Source of the DNA: Streptomyces sp. SAI-135
GTDB lineage: Bacteria > Actinomycetota > Actinomycetes > Streptomycetales > Streptomycetaceae
Assembly: GCF_029893805.1 (NCBI RefSeq)
Contig: NZ_JARXYP010000002.1
Location: 8,990,001-9,054,000 of the forward strand
DNA length: 64,000 nt
Direction: 5' to 3'
Positions 1 to 7,595 of this stretch are shown here, piece after piece. The notes beneath the pieces were generated by a model, which was not told where the DNA came from, did not search any database, and was given only the letters and a program-made list of their open reading frames with translations. How positions within the stretch are numbered: position 1 is the first letter of the stretch; the number at the start of each line of letters is the position of its first letter. A program made the translations under genes and the position numbers.

Positions 1-77
1 CGCTGGCTTGATCTCCCGTGCTCGTCTGCTTCCACCATTTCCGGTGGACAGGAGCCGCGCGTGACTAGTGGTGCCGG

Positions 78-668
78 TCATCGGGATGTTCCTGCCTCGT
101 GGGTGTCGGGGGTGGGACATGGGCCCACGGCGGTCGAAAGGTTGCCGCCGCCGCGCGGACCACGACTGCGGTCCGGCTCCGGCGCGACGCGTATGCCGTC
201 GCGCTTGGCACCCCGAGGCCATACGACCTCGACCGGAACGCCGTGCGCGCGGGCGTACGCCACCAGATGCGCGGTGGCATCCCGTCCGTTGGACGGCGAG
301 CCGTCCCAGACGGCCAGCAGCTGCCGACACTCCGTGATCATCCGCTCGTCCGCGCCGACGCACGCGTCGCGGTCGTCCGGGTCGTAGCCCAGCAGGCGCA
401 CCTGCTGGGCGAGCAGCAGCAGTTCCCCGGTCGGCATCCGGTCGCGCTGAGGCAGCAACGCGGGCACCAGGCCCTGGGTAGGGGTCACCACGACCAGCTG
501 TCGCCCCGTCGCCCGCGCCGCCCGCCCGAACGCCAGTGGCACACCGGCACCCGCGCGCACCACTGCCGACCTCTGTGCGAACTGCTGCTCCAGTCGTGCC
601 CGCAGCTCGTCCTCCACCAGCGTCAACGTGTCCGCAGTCAGGTCGGCGTGCCCTACCGCCGTGATCAT
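78..668 (-). CDS. SLOG/Rossmann-like nucleotide-binding protein, function unknown
   Basis: The 196-residue product resembles a family of small Streptomyces proteins with a SLOG-like Rossmann fold. It opens with a beta-strand and glycine turn (MITAVGHADL). Middle strands follow (LVVVTPTQGL), then an acidic segment and LLAVWDGSPS near residue 130, which matches the nucleotide or sugar-phosphate pocket region of SLOG proteins, and the end of the fold is VPVEVVWP. No catalytic role is known to me. I prefer the ATG at 668: a GGAGG lies 11 nt upstream, whereas for the alternative GTG at 680 the same GGAGG touches the start codon. The C-terminal 35 residues are basic, proline-rich and probably disordered. 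It stands alone with no operon partner. Confidence 0.6.
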   Translation of the reverse strand: MITAVGHADLTADTLTLVEDELRARLEQQFAQRSAVVRAGAGVPLAFGRAARATGRQLVVVTPTQGLVPALLPQRDRMPTGELLLLAQQVRLLGYDPDDRDACVGADERMITECRQLLAVWDGSPSNGRDATAHLVAYARAHGVPVEVVWPRGAKRDGIRVAPEPDRSRGPRGGGNLSTAVGPCPTPDTHEAGTSR

Positions 669-1158
669 CGTCCCGCTCACCTCCTCGCTCTACGTGCCTC
701 TCGCTCGCCCGTCGCCTCGTGCTGTACGGCCGCGTCACCCCCTTGTGGACGCGACCGCGCCGGTCCGGGCCCAGAGGCGGGATCCAAGCGGCACCGGCAG
801 GGCCGCGGGACCAGTGAAGACAGTGCGCCGACCGGCTACAAGGGCCGAACGGCCCTGGTGAGGAGTGTTCGATGCACGTCACGGAAGCGGTCGGGTCCCT
901 GGGCCGGTTCCTGGTCCTGTGCTGCGGACGGGAACGGTGTCGAGAACGGAGGACGCGTGCGGGCGGGGGGTCGGCGCCGCGCTTCGGCCGGGTCCGCAAC
1001 CGGCACTGCGAGTAGTAGTGGTTGCGGCGTGGAACCTGCTCGCTCCCGGAGGCAGTGTGCAGAGCGTCGGCTGGACATCCGGGGAACCGGCGGTCTTTCG
1101 CCGGATCCCAGGGAAAGCGATTCTGGAGGTGGCACGCGGTTGAACTACACGCTCTGAC
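669..1158. other. Intergenic, nothing recognised
   Basis: About 490 bases between the first gene and a transposase remnant. Open frames here run on several strands, but none has family similarity, a convincing ribosome-binding site or consistent third-position GC. I see no terminator-quality hairpin. Confidence 0.5.
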
Positions 1159-1290
1159 AACGTCGTTGACGGCTGCTTCAACCAGCTCGGAGGCTTCCGT
1201 GACATTGCCACCAGATATGACGAGACCGCCACCTCCTACGAGGCAGCGGTCAGTCTCGCGCCTCTCCTGCTCTGGGCAAGATTCATCTGA
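1159..1290 (+). pseudogene. IS5/IS4-type transposase, C-terminal fragment
   Basis: Reading from 1159, the frame gives NVVDGCFNQLGGFRDIATRY, then DETATSYEAAVSLAPLLLWA and a TGA at 1288-1290. This matches the C-terminus of IS5/IS4-family DDE transposases, which typically read NVVERCFN.LK..RGIATRYDKTA.SY.A...LA..L.WA and contain the last catalytic glutamate. In the usual E-R/E-x pair the first position is D here (VVDGC), so the catalytic residue may be altered. Everything upstream is missing: only 43 codons survive, and I find no intact terminal inverted repeat pair. It marks an old insertion and deletion at the left edge of the window. Confidence 0.7.
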
Positions 1291-1299
1291 AAACGGACA

Positions 1300-1710
1300 C
1301 TAGTCGCGCTTGGGCCAGACGAGGCCCTGCTCGGTCCAGATGACACCTTTGTTGCGGCACAGGCAGAAGGGGTGGCCGACAGGGTCGGTGTATACCCGGA
1401 AGCCGTAGCCGTCGGGGTCGGTGCAGTCCCGTTGCAGGGTCGCGCCGAGGGCCAGGATGCGGCGCTGTTCGGCCTCGATGTCGTCGACTTCGAAGTCGAG
1501 GTGGAACTGCTTGGGGTGCTCGCTGTCGGGCCACTGCGGGGCGCGGTAGTCCTCTACCTGGACGAAGGCCAGTTCGATGTCACCGAACTTGATACCGGCC
1601 CAGTCCTCGGTACTGCCCTCCTTGACCGGGAGCCCCGTCACGTCGGAGTAGAAGGCGGCCAGCTTCATCGTGTCCGGGCAATCGATGATGAAGTCGGTTA
1701 GTCGTAGCAT
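1300..1710 (-). CDS. VOC (glyoxalase/bleomycin-resistance fold) protein
   Basis: The 136-residue single-domain VOC protein has the paired beta-alpha-beta-beta-beta modules of the family. The first begins LTDFIIDCPDTMKLAAFY and the second contains FHLDFEVDDIEAEQ and the DPVGHPFCLC end strand, which carries the usual metal-ligand or substrate positions. These proteins in Streptomyces are mostly of unknown substrate and are often annotated as glyoxalase-like. I start at the ATG at 1710 because the first strand begins there; an in-frame upstream ATG at 1755 would add a tail with no fold match. There is no clear Shine-Dalgarno before 1710; instead a perfect inverted repeat lies at 1716-1732. It stands alone next to the transposase remnant. 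Confidence 0.85.
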   Translation of the reverse strand: MLRLTDFIIDCPDTMKLAAFYSDVTGLPVKEGSTEDWAGIKFGDIELAFVQVEDYRAPQWPDSEHPKQFHLDFEVDDIEAEQRRILALGATLQRDCTDPDGYGFRVYTDPVGHPFCLCRNKGVIWTEQGLVWPKRD

Positions 1711-1715
1711 CCCGC

Positions 1716-1732
1716 GATCTTGCCACAAGATC
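1716..1732. promoter_or_regulatory. Inverted repeat just upstream of the VOC gene
   Basis: GATCTTG-CCA-CAAGATC is a perfect 7-bp inverted repeat with a 3-nt centre, ending 6 bases before the VOC start codon. It occupies the place where a ribosome-binding site would be. It could be a repressor operator or a small hairpin in the leader. No neighbouring regulator is obvious. Confidence 0.4.
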
Positions 1733-1960
1733 AGAGGAGCCGGACTCTCAGACAAGCCTGGCTAATTGTTGCGGGGCTTGACGTTGGTGACGAAGGCCAT
1801 TTGCCATTGAAATCAAGATGCTCCGACGGGCATCGCTCGGGTAGCGTGCGGGCCGTGTCGAGTCCTGAGTCAGACAAGGTGGGGGCTTTCGGTCACGCCG
1901 TCAGCCCCCTGCACCACTGAGCTCGTAGCCCTGTCGTCGCGCCGCTCCTTGCGGTGGGAC
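1733..1960. other. Intergenic between VOC gene and drug exporter
   Basis: Divergent promoter space. A TTGACG hexamer lies near 1779, but I cannot pair it with a good -10 box. No gene is supported. Confidence 0.35.
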
Positions 1961-2030
1961 GAGTGGCGCTCGGGGCCGGCCGCGGTGACGAGACGACTTT
2001 CTCGTGCTTCTCCTCACCTCGGAGCCACTC
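1961..2030 (+). promoter_or_regulatory. Leader with nested hairpins sequestering the exporter RBS
   Basis: Upstream of the exporter ATG, GAGTGGC (1961-1967) is the exact reverse complement of GCCACTC (2024-2030). The second copy directly follows the GGAG ribosome-binding site at 2021-2024. Inside lies a second inverted repeat, ACGAGA (1988-1993) with TCTCGT (2000-2005). Chloramphenicol exporters of the cml/cmx family in actinomycetes are known to be controlled by ribosome-mediated attenuation through leaders that mask the ribosome-binding site. This arrangement would fit, but I could not find a convincing leader peptide with its own start and stop. Confidence 0.45.
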
Positions 2031-2031
2031 G

Positions 2032-3210
2032 ATGCCTCTCCCGCTGTACCTGCTTGCCGTGGCCGTTTTCGCCATGGGCACCTCGGAGTTCATGCTCGCC
2101 GGCCTCCTGCCGGACATCGCCTCAGACCTCGATGTCACAGTCGGGACCGTCGGAACACTCACCTCGGCCTTCGCGGTCGGCATGGTCGTCGGTGCCCCAC
2201 TTGTGGCCGCGCTCGCCCGTGACTGGCCCAGGCGCGCCGGCCTTCTCGGGTTCGTCCTCGTTTTCGCGGCAGCGCATGCCGTGGGCGCCATGACCACGAG
2301 CTTCCCGGTCCTGTTCGCCACCCGCGTCGTCGCCGCGCTCGCGAACGCAGGGTTCCTTGCCGTGGCCCTGACAGTCGCGGCCACGCTGGTTCCACCCGAC
2401 AGGAAGGGACGTGCTCTGGCCGTGCTGCTGTCCGGCACGACGGTGGCCACGATCGCTGGTGTGCCTGGTGGGTCGGTGCTCGGCGCGTTGCTCGGCTGGC
2501 GAGCCACGTTCTGGGCTGTCGGCGTTCTCTGCCTGCCGGCAGCTCTCGGCATCCTGAAGGGAATCCCAGCGGGACGTGATGAAGACGAGGCGACTGGCAG
2601 GACGGCGTTGCGCGCGGAGCTGGCCCAGCTCACACGCCCGCGGATGATTCTGGTGATGCTGCTCGGCGCGCTGGTGAACGCGGCGACCTTCGGCAGCCTC
2701 ACCTTCCTTGCCCCCGTGGTGACCAACAGCGCCGGGCTGGGCGAGTTGTGGATCTCTGTTGCCCTGATGGTCTTCGGCGCTGGCTCCTTCGTGGGTGTCA
2801 CCGTCGCCGGCCGGCTCTCCGACCGGCGTCCCGGTCTGGTCATCGCAGTCGGCGGCCCGCTGCTGCTCGTCGGCTGGCCGACACTCGCGATGCTGGCAGA
2901 TGAGCCGGCGGCCCTGCTCATCCTCGTGTTCGTGCAGGGCGCGCTGTCGTTCGCACTGGGCAGCACACTGATTGCGCGGGTCCTCCACGAGGCCGCGGGA
3001 GCCCCGACCATGGCCGGCTCGTATGCGACCGCTGCGCTCAACGTGGGCGCCGCCGTCGGCCCCGTCGTCGCTGCGGGCACCCTCGGCACCGGAGCCGGGT
3101 ATCTCGGGCCGCTCTGGGCAAGCGGACTCCTCGTCGCGGTCGCGCTGCTCATCGCGCTCCCTCTCCTCACCGCCCTCACGGACGGCCGGAGCACCGAGGT
3201 GCTCCGGTGA
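2032..3210 (+). CDS. MFS exporter, Cmx/CmlR chloramphenicol-efflux family
   Basis: A 392-residue, 12-helix DHA1-type drug:proton antiporter of the inner membrane. The N-terminus MPLPLYLLAVAVFAMGTSEF and the following GLLPDIASDLDVTVGT are close to the Streptomyces chloramphenicol exporters (CmlR/Cmx family). Motif A region ARDWPRRAG follows helix 2, and the antiporter-type motif SGTTVATIAGVPGGS lies in helix 5. The start at ATG 2032 is preferred over an in-frame GTG at 1954 because the family begins here and GGAG precedes it by 7 nt. A perfect terminator palindrome follows at 3319. The substrate is predicted as chloramphenicol-like; other DHA1 drugs are possible. Confidence 0.88.
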   Translation: MPLPLYLLAVAVFAMGTSEFMLAGLLPDIASDLDVTVGTVGTLTSAFAVGMVVGAPLVAALARDWPRRAGLLGFVLVFAAAHAVGAMTTSFPVLFATRVVAALANAGFLAVALTVAATLVPPDRKGRALAVLLSGTTVATIAGVPGGSVLGALLGWRATFWAVGVLCLPAALGILKGIPAGRDEDEATGRTALRAELAQLTRPRMILVMLLGALVNAATFGSLTFLAPVVTNSAGLGELWISVALMVFGAGSFVGVTVAGRLSDRRPGLVIAVGGPLLLVGWPTLAMLADEPAALLILVFVQGALSFALGSTLIARVLHEAAGAPTMAGSYATAALNVGAAVGPVVAAGTLGTGAGYLGPLWASGLLVAVALLIALPLLTALTDGRSTEVLR

Positions 3211-3318
3211 GCCTAAGTGGAGGAACCGGTACGACACGCACGGCGATGTCGGACTGCAGGACCGCCGAGGCGTCCCGCGATTCTCACCGACCCAGCGCCG
3301 TCCCACTCGCCATCGGCA

Positions 3319-3350
3319 AGGTGGTCGCACAGAAGTCTGTGCGACCACCT
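3319..3350. terminator. Bidirectional terminator hairpin
   Basis: AGGTGGTCGCACAGA and its exact reverse complement are separated by two bases, giving 15-bp arms. It sits between the convergent exporter and expansin genes, so it can end transcription from both sides. Confidence 0.8.
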
Positions 3351-3396
3351 ACAAGACGCCACTGCGGCCATGGGCAGCGCGGAGGGTCGGCTGGGA

Positions 3397-4359
3397 TCAG
3401 TGCTGGGCGAACTGCACCCCCGTTGGCTGTACGACGTTCGCCCGCACCGCCAGTCCGCTGACGGTCAGTTGTTCGCCATAGATGTCGGTGACTCTGATCG
3501 CCTTGCCGCAGCCGTTGCCGTCCTCGGCGATGAAGTAGTTGAAGCTGGTGCGGGGCAACTGGCGCCAGCCGTTCGCGGTGCTGACCTCGAGCCGTGCGAC
3601 CGGGTTGCGGTGCCCGATGACCTGGATGCCGCACCAGTAGGCGCTGGATCCGGTCTTGTACCGGATGGACATCGTGCCGATGGAGCTGGGGCTCACCAGG
3701 CTCCAAGTGATGGGCAGGCGGCCGACCTTGAGGTCGGCGAGCTTGGCGAAGGCTTGTTGGCTGAGGTCGATCTGCCCGGGTGCGCAGGGCAGAGGGCATT
3801 CGTTGGTGATCCGTACGGTGATGGACTTGCCGTTGGCCGCGCGGACGAGGACGTAGGCGCCGCAGGCTCGGGAGGTCTCGTAGTCGGTGGTGTTCATCGC
3901 CGCGATCATCATGTCCGGGCTGGGACCGAACAGACAGGCCCCGTCCCCGACACCGGCCTCGTAGGCGGTCGCGACACCCTGATACGAGGTGTTGGGCCGG
4001 ATCCGACCCGCCGACACAGACGTGGTCGACCCGCGCGAGGACGTCGGGGTGCTCTTCTGTGACGGCTTCGCCGTCTTGGAAGTCGCCGTGACCCGGGGCG
4101 TGGCGGAGCCGCTCGCACTGAGACTCGCCGATGGGCTCGGCGTCGGGCTCGCAGCCGCTGTCACAGCGGTCTCGGCAGCCTTCGGCTGGGTGGTGACGAG
4201 GGTGGCGGCTGCGGTCGGCTTGCCGTCGACTTTGTGGCTGGGGAGCAACGCGATGACCAGGAAGGTGAGAACACCCGCAGTGGCCAGCGCCACAGTGGCG
4301 CCCAGCACGGTTCGGCGTCTGCGCCTGCGCTGCCCTGCGATCTGCCTCGTTGTCGTCAT
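3397..4359 (-). CDS. Bacterial expansin-like protein (DPBB domain plus CBM63-like domain)
   Basis: The 320-residue product loosens cellulose-containing walls without hydrolysis if it acts like characterised bacterial expansins. A basic N-terminus (GQRRRRRR) precedes one hydrophobic helix (residues ~20-40), then a Ser/Thr/Pro-rich linker to about residue 120. The double-psi beta-barrel starts with YQGVATAYEAG and contains the expansin hallmark Asp region (GQIDLSQQAFAKL). The last ~95 residues (GTMSIRYKTGSSAYWCGIQV onward) match the C-terminal binding domain of EXLX1-type expansins. I start at ATG 4359; the in-frame start 16 codons upstream would only add polar residues before the signal/anchor. 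Its place next to three cellulases supports the role. Confidence 0.85.
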   Translation of the reverse strand: MTTTRQIAGQRRRRRRTVLGATVALATAGVLTFLVIALLPSHKVDGKPTAAATLVTTQPKAAETAVTAAASPTPSPSASLSASGSATPRVTATSKTAKPSQKSTPTSSRGSTTSVSAGRIRPNTSYQGVATAYEAGVGDGACLFGPSPDMMIAAMNTTDYETSRACGAYVLVRAANGKSITVRITNECPLPCAPGQIDLSQQAFAKLADLKVGRLPITWSLVSPSSIGTMSIRYKTGSSAYWCGIQVIGHRNPVARLEVSTANGWRQLPRTSFNYFIAEDGNGCGKAIRVTDIYGEQLTVSGLAVRANVVQPTGVQFAQH

Positions 4360-4844
4360 GACCTGTCCGTTCGGGATCGAGCCGATGGTGCACGGGTCAG
4401 TCGCCACCCGCGGCGAAAAGGTTGCCGACTCTTTTCAGATCTCTGCACTGCTCGAGCGGATCCGGTGGAGTCCCACGGGGTCGCCAGAGAAGGCGCTGGG
4501 GGGGAGGGATGTGGTGGTCGCCACTGCCGCGTCCCACCCAGGTCGGGTCGGAGCAGCGACCATGTCCGCTCGGACCAGTTCCGGCACCGACGGGCTCCGC
4601 GTCGGCCCGAGCCAGGAGCACCTGCGTGCCCGTCCCGACGGTCGCCATCGTGAAGAAGGGGCTGACCGTCAAGGGACACGGCCGCCGTGGAGTCGGCTGT
4701 CTGCCAGCCCTCGGGCGGGGACAGCCAGCAGTGCTTACGTACGTGGTCACCGTCGACGGCGAAGACTACGGAGATCCCGAGCTCTTCCTCTGCCCGAGCA
4801 CGCGACTCCGCGACGCCACAGGCACCGGAGGTTGAACAACAAGC
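4360..4844. other. Intergenic between expansin gene and LacI regulator
   Basis: This 485-base stretch lies upstream of the expansin gene and downstream of the regulator. I searched for a TGGGAGCGCTCCCA-type box and found none, so the expansin is not visibly in the cellulase regulon. A plus-strand frame ending near 4835 has no recognisable similarity. Confidence 0.4.
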
Positions 4845-5867
4845 TCAGGCCGAGTCGCGTGTCACCAGCTGCGTGCGGAGGATGACGTGGCGGTACGCCA
4901 CCGACGGCTCCTCCATGTCCTCCAGGAGAAGGCGGATCATGGCCCGGCCCATCTCCTCCAGCGGCTGACGCACCGTCGTCAGCCGCGGCTCGGTGTGCTG
5001 GGCCAGCGCGAAGTCGTCGAACCCGATGACGGAGACGTCGTCCGGCACGCGCCGCCCCGCGGCCCGCAACGCTTGTAGAGCCCCCGCCGCCGTGGTGTCC
5101 GACGCGGCGAGAACGCCGTCGATCTCCGGGTGCCGTTCCAGCAGTTCCGCCATGGCGCGACGCCCGCTGTCCTGGGTGAAGTCGCTCTCGGCGACCAGGG
5201 ACTCGACGCTGCTCAGGCCTGCCAGCGCCAGCGCCTCCCGGTACCCGCGCAGCCGACACTGGGCGGCGTACATGTCCAGCGGCCCCGTGATGGTGGCGAT
5301 GGTTCTGCGGCCCCGCGACAGCAGGTGGGAGACGGCGCTGCGCGCACCGCCCACGTTGTCCGCGTCCACGTAGCTGACGTACTCGTCCCCTGAGCGCCGT
5401 CCCAGCATCACGGTCGGCAACCGGGCCTCGGCGAGCATGTCCGGCAGCCGGTCCCCGGCATGCACGGACATCAGCAGGACACCGTCGACGCGGCCGCCGC
5501 GGGCGTACTCCAGGAAGCGCTTGCGCTCGGTGTCCGAGTGGACCAGGGTCAGCATCAGCTGCATGCCGGTGTCCGCGAGCGCGTCCCCGAGCGAGCGGAC
5601 GATCTCCGAGAAGAACGGCTCGGCGAACTGGCGCCAGTCGGGCTCCGTCAGCACGAGAGTGACGGCGTCGGTGCGCCGCGCGGCCAAGGAGCGGGCGGCG
5701 AGGTTGGGCACGTACCCCAGTTCCTCGATGGACTGCTGGACGATGCGGCGCGTCGAGTCCTTCACGCCGGCGGCGTTGTTGATGACGCGGGAGACGGTGC
5801 CCCGCCCCACCCCGGCGTGCGCGGCCACCTCTTCCAGCGTCGGCGTGCCGGGGCGTCGCGTGCCCAT
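4845..5867 (-). CDS. LacI-family repressor, CebR-like
   Basis: A 340-residue regulator: the LacI helix-turn-helix is at residues ~8-30 (TLEEVAAHAGVGRGTVSRVI) with the hinge helix after it, then a periplasmic-binding-type effector domain to the end (VDGVLLMSVHAGDRLPD, RRTIATITGPLDMYAAQCRL, PRLTTVRQPLEEMGRAMIRL). The pattern is closest to CebR, the cellobiose/cellotriose-responsive repressor of Streptomyces cellulases. ATG 5867 is chosen because a GGGGGAGGTGG ribosome-binding site precedes it; earlier in-frame starts add 29 residues unrelated to the family. Its position beside genes with CebR-type boxes suggests it controls them. However, its own promoter shows no such box, and no ceb transporter is here, so it may be a CebR paralogue. 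Confidence 0.85.
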   Translation of the reverse strand: MGTRRPGTPTLEEVAAHAGVGRGTVSRVINNAAGVKDSTRRIVQQSIEELGYVPNLAARSLAARRTDAVTLVLTEPDWRQFAEPFFSEIVRSLGDALADTGMQLMLTLVHSDTERKRFLEYARGGRVDGVLLMSVHAGDRLPDMLAEARLPTVMLGRRSGDEYVSYVDADNVGGARSAVSHLLSRGRRTIATITGPLDMYAAQCRLRGYREALALAGLSSVESLVAESDFTQDSGRRAMAELLERHPEIDGVLAASDTTAAGALQALRAAGRRVPDDVSVIGFDDFALAQHTEPRLTTVRQPLEEMGRAMIRLLLEDMEEPSVAYRHVILRTQLVTRDSA

Positions 5868-6097
5868 GACCACCTCCCCCAAGAGATCACCGATCTTACG
5901 GGCCGTACGAACGCGGCACACGGCTTCGCGCATGACCGGTGCGGTGTCGGCCAACAGAGTGTCGGCTTCTGATGGTTCACGAATGATGGCCCGAGGTGGG
6001 GGGCGAGGTCCAGGCTCTCCGGGATCGAAAGGTTGCGGGATCAGACGCCGTCACCGTACCTGTCTCCTCCTCGGCGATCCTGCCGGAGGAGGGGCAA

Positions 6098-6128
6098 AGG
6101 CCCGCCCTGTCGGCGACAGGGCGGGCCT
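6098..6128. terminator. Terminator hairpin after the GH12 gene
   Basis: AGGCCCGCCCTGTC, a GGC loop, then the exact reverse complement give 14-bp arms. It lies 48 bases beyond the GH12 stop codon on the minus strand. The remaining 5868-6097 shows nothing else. Confidence 0.8.
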
Positions 6129-6175
6129 CGGATGGGACGGACAAGCGGCGGCTCAAGCGAGCTATCCCGCGGTTG

Positions 6176-7312
6176 TCATGCGGCGGTGCAGGGTGTTCCG
6201 TTCAGGGCGAAGGCAGCCGGCTTGGCGAAGCTGCCGCTGTAGGAGCCCTGGAATCCGAAGGAGACTTGGCCGCCCGGTGCGATGGACGCGTTGTGTCCCG
6301 CGTTGGTGGCCGTCACACTTCCCGACGACGGTGAGACGCCGGCGTTCCAGGCGTTGGTGATCCGCTGCCCCGACGGCAGCGTGAACGCGAGGTTCCAGCC
6401 GTTGACTTGGGAGGAACCCGTGTTGGTCACGGTGACGTCGGCGGTGAAGCCGTCCTGCCACACACTGGTGCCGTAGGTCACCTTGCAGGCGGCGGGGCCG
6501 CTGGGGGTGCCGGGGCCGCCAGGTGTGCTGCCGCCGAGGTTCACGCTGGAGGAGAACGAGTTCACGGCCAGGCCCGCGCCGTTCTGCCAGGGTTCGAAGC
6601 CGGCCTGAATGCTCGTCAGGTACCAGTCGTTTTGGGCGAGTCCGCGGGAGACAGCCTGCCGGACGAAGTCCATCACGTCGAAGTTCCAGCTGTCGATCGC
6701 CGACGGCGCGACGAAGGACAGGACGTCGTTGCCGCCGTTGTTGCCGGACCACACCTGCCACTGGCGTCCGCCCACCGTGGCGGAACCGACGGGCGAGCCC
6801 ACCGGCTGCACGGATCCCACACGGTTGAACCAGATCATGATCTCGGTGCGGTTCACGCCGTCCGTGCGCGGGGTCGGGTCCAGCCAGATGTCGTAGGCGG
6901 CGTCATAGACCGCACCGCTCACGTAGCTGAAGGAGACGCCCGAGGGCGCGCTGGAGATGGAGCTGAGCCGGGCCGGGAGGTTCGTGCCGGGGGAGCAGTT
7001 GGTGTAGTGGCAGCCGTTGAACACGGACGGGTACGACTTCGGGGCCCCGTTCGTCGGGACCGAGCCGTCTGCCTGGGTGATCCTGAAGCCCGAGTTCGTG
7101 ACGGAGATGCACTGGGTGGCGCTGGTGCCCCAGCGGTTGTTCTGCACGACGTAACGACCCTGGATCGTGGTGCTGCCGAACTCCTCGCAGATCGTCGTGT
7201 CGGCCTGTGAGGCCGAGGCGCCGGTCAGCAGCGCGGCCAGGGCTGTGAGCGTGGTCAGCAGCGCTCCGCAGAGCGCGCGCGTCCTGCGGACTTGGGGGTG
7301 TGAGGGTTGCAT
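6176..7312 (-). CDS. Secreted endo-beta-1,4-glucanase, GH12 with C-terminal CBM2
   Basis: A 378-residue cellulase. The Sec signal peptide spans residues 1-37 (basic start, hydrophobic core, ASASQA cleavage site). The GH12 catalytic domain is about residues 38-258, with the nucleophile Glu157 in NRTEIMIWFN and the acid/base Glu240 in SIQAGFEPWQNG. A short Pro/Gly linker follows (~260-274), then a CBM2 cellulose-binding module (~276-378) with its pair of terminal cysteines. The architecture is that of Streptomyces CelB-type endoglucanases. It cuts amorphous cellulose internally and should feed chain ends to the GH48 and GH6 enzymes next door. A perfect CebR-type box is 49 bases upstream of the start. 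Confidence 0.95.
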   Translation of the reverse strand: MQPSHPQVRRTRALCGALLTTLTALAALLTGASASQADTTICEEFGSTTIQGRYVVQNNRWGTSATQCISVTNSGFRITQADGSVPTNGAPKSYPSVFNGCHYTNCSPGTNLPARLSSISSAPSGVSFSYVSGAVYDAAYDIWLDPTPRTDGVNRTEIMIWFNRVGSVQPVGSPVGSATVGGRQWQVWSGNNGGNDVLSFVAPSAIDSWNFDVMDFVRQAVSRGLAQNDWYLTSIQAGFEPWQNGAGLAVNSFSSSVNLGGSTPGGPGTPSGPAACKVTYGTSVWQDGFTADVTVTNTGSSQVNGWNLAFTLPSGQRITNAWNAGVSPSSGSVTATNAGHNASIAPGGQVSFGFQGSYSGSFAKPAAFALNGTPCTAA

Positions 7313-7360
7313 GCGGGTCCTCCGCGAGGGATGTGGGGGGCGAGGCCTTCTTCATGGGAT

Positions 7361-7374
7361 TGGGAGCGCTCCCA
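7361..7374. promoter_or_regulatory. CebR-type operator upstream of GH12
   Basis: TGGGAGCGCTCCCA, a perfect 14-bp palindrome, is the established binding sequence of the Streptomyces cellulose-utilisation repressor CebR. It lies 49 bases before the GH12 start codon, where repressor binding would block transcription. Confidence 0.9.
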
Positions 7375-7507
7375 AAAGGCGGACTCGCTGGGACTGTAGG
7401 AGAGGATCATGTTCCTGACAAGGAGGGTGACGCGGGTGTCTTGAGGTGATTCGCGAAGCGGCTGGTGATGCGGGTGGAACGGGTCTCGACAGCTTGTGGA
7501 CCCGGCT

Positions 7508-7543
7508 GCCGGGCGGCCCCCAAGGGGGCGGAGGCCGCCCGGC
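7508..7543. terminator. Terminator hairpin after the GH48 gene (first of two)
   Basis: GCCGGGCGGCC at 7508-7518 pairs with GGCCGCCCGGC at 7533-7543. The loop itself contains a CCCC/GGGG stem. It lies beyond the hairpin at 7548 on the minus strand. Confidence 0.65.
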
Positions 7544-7547
7544 TGGT

Positions 7548-7572
7548 GACCCCGTCGCCGGGTGACGGGGTC
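7548..7572. terminator. Terminator hairpin after the GH48 gene (second)
   Basis: GACCCCGTC and GACGGGGTC are perfect 9-bp arms with a 7-base loop, starting 23 bases downstream of the GH48 stop codon. Together with the hairpin at 7508 it forms a tandem terminator. Confidence 0.7.
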
Positions 7573-7595
7573 GCGCACGCGGTCTCAGCGGGGGG

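Noticed and set aside
4422..4835. Plus-strand ORF upstream of the LacI gene end
   Set aside because: No ribosome-binding site, no domain, and it lies in the expansin promoter region; third-position GC is not convincing.
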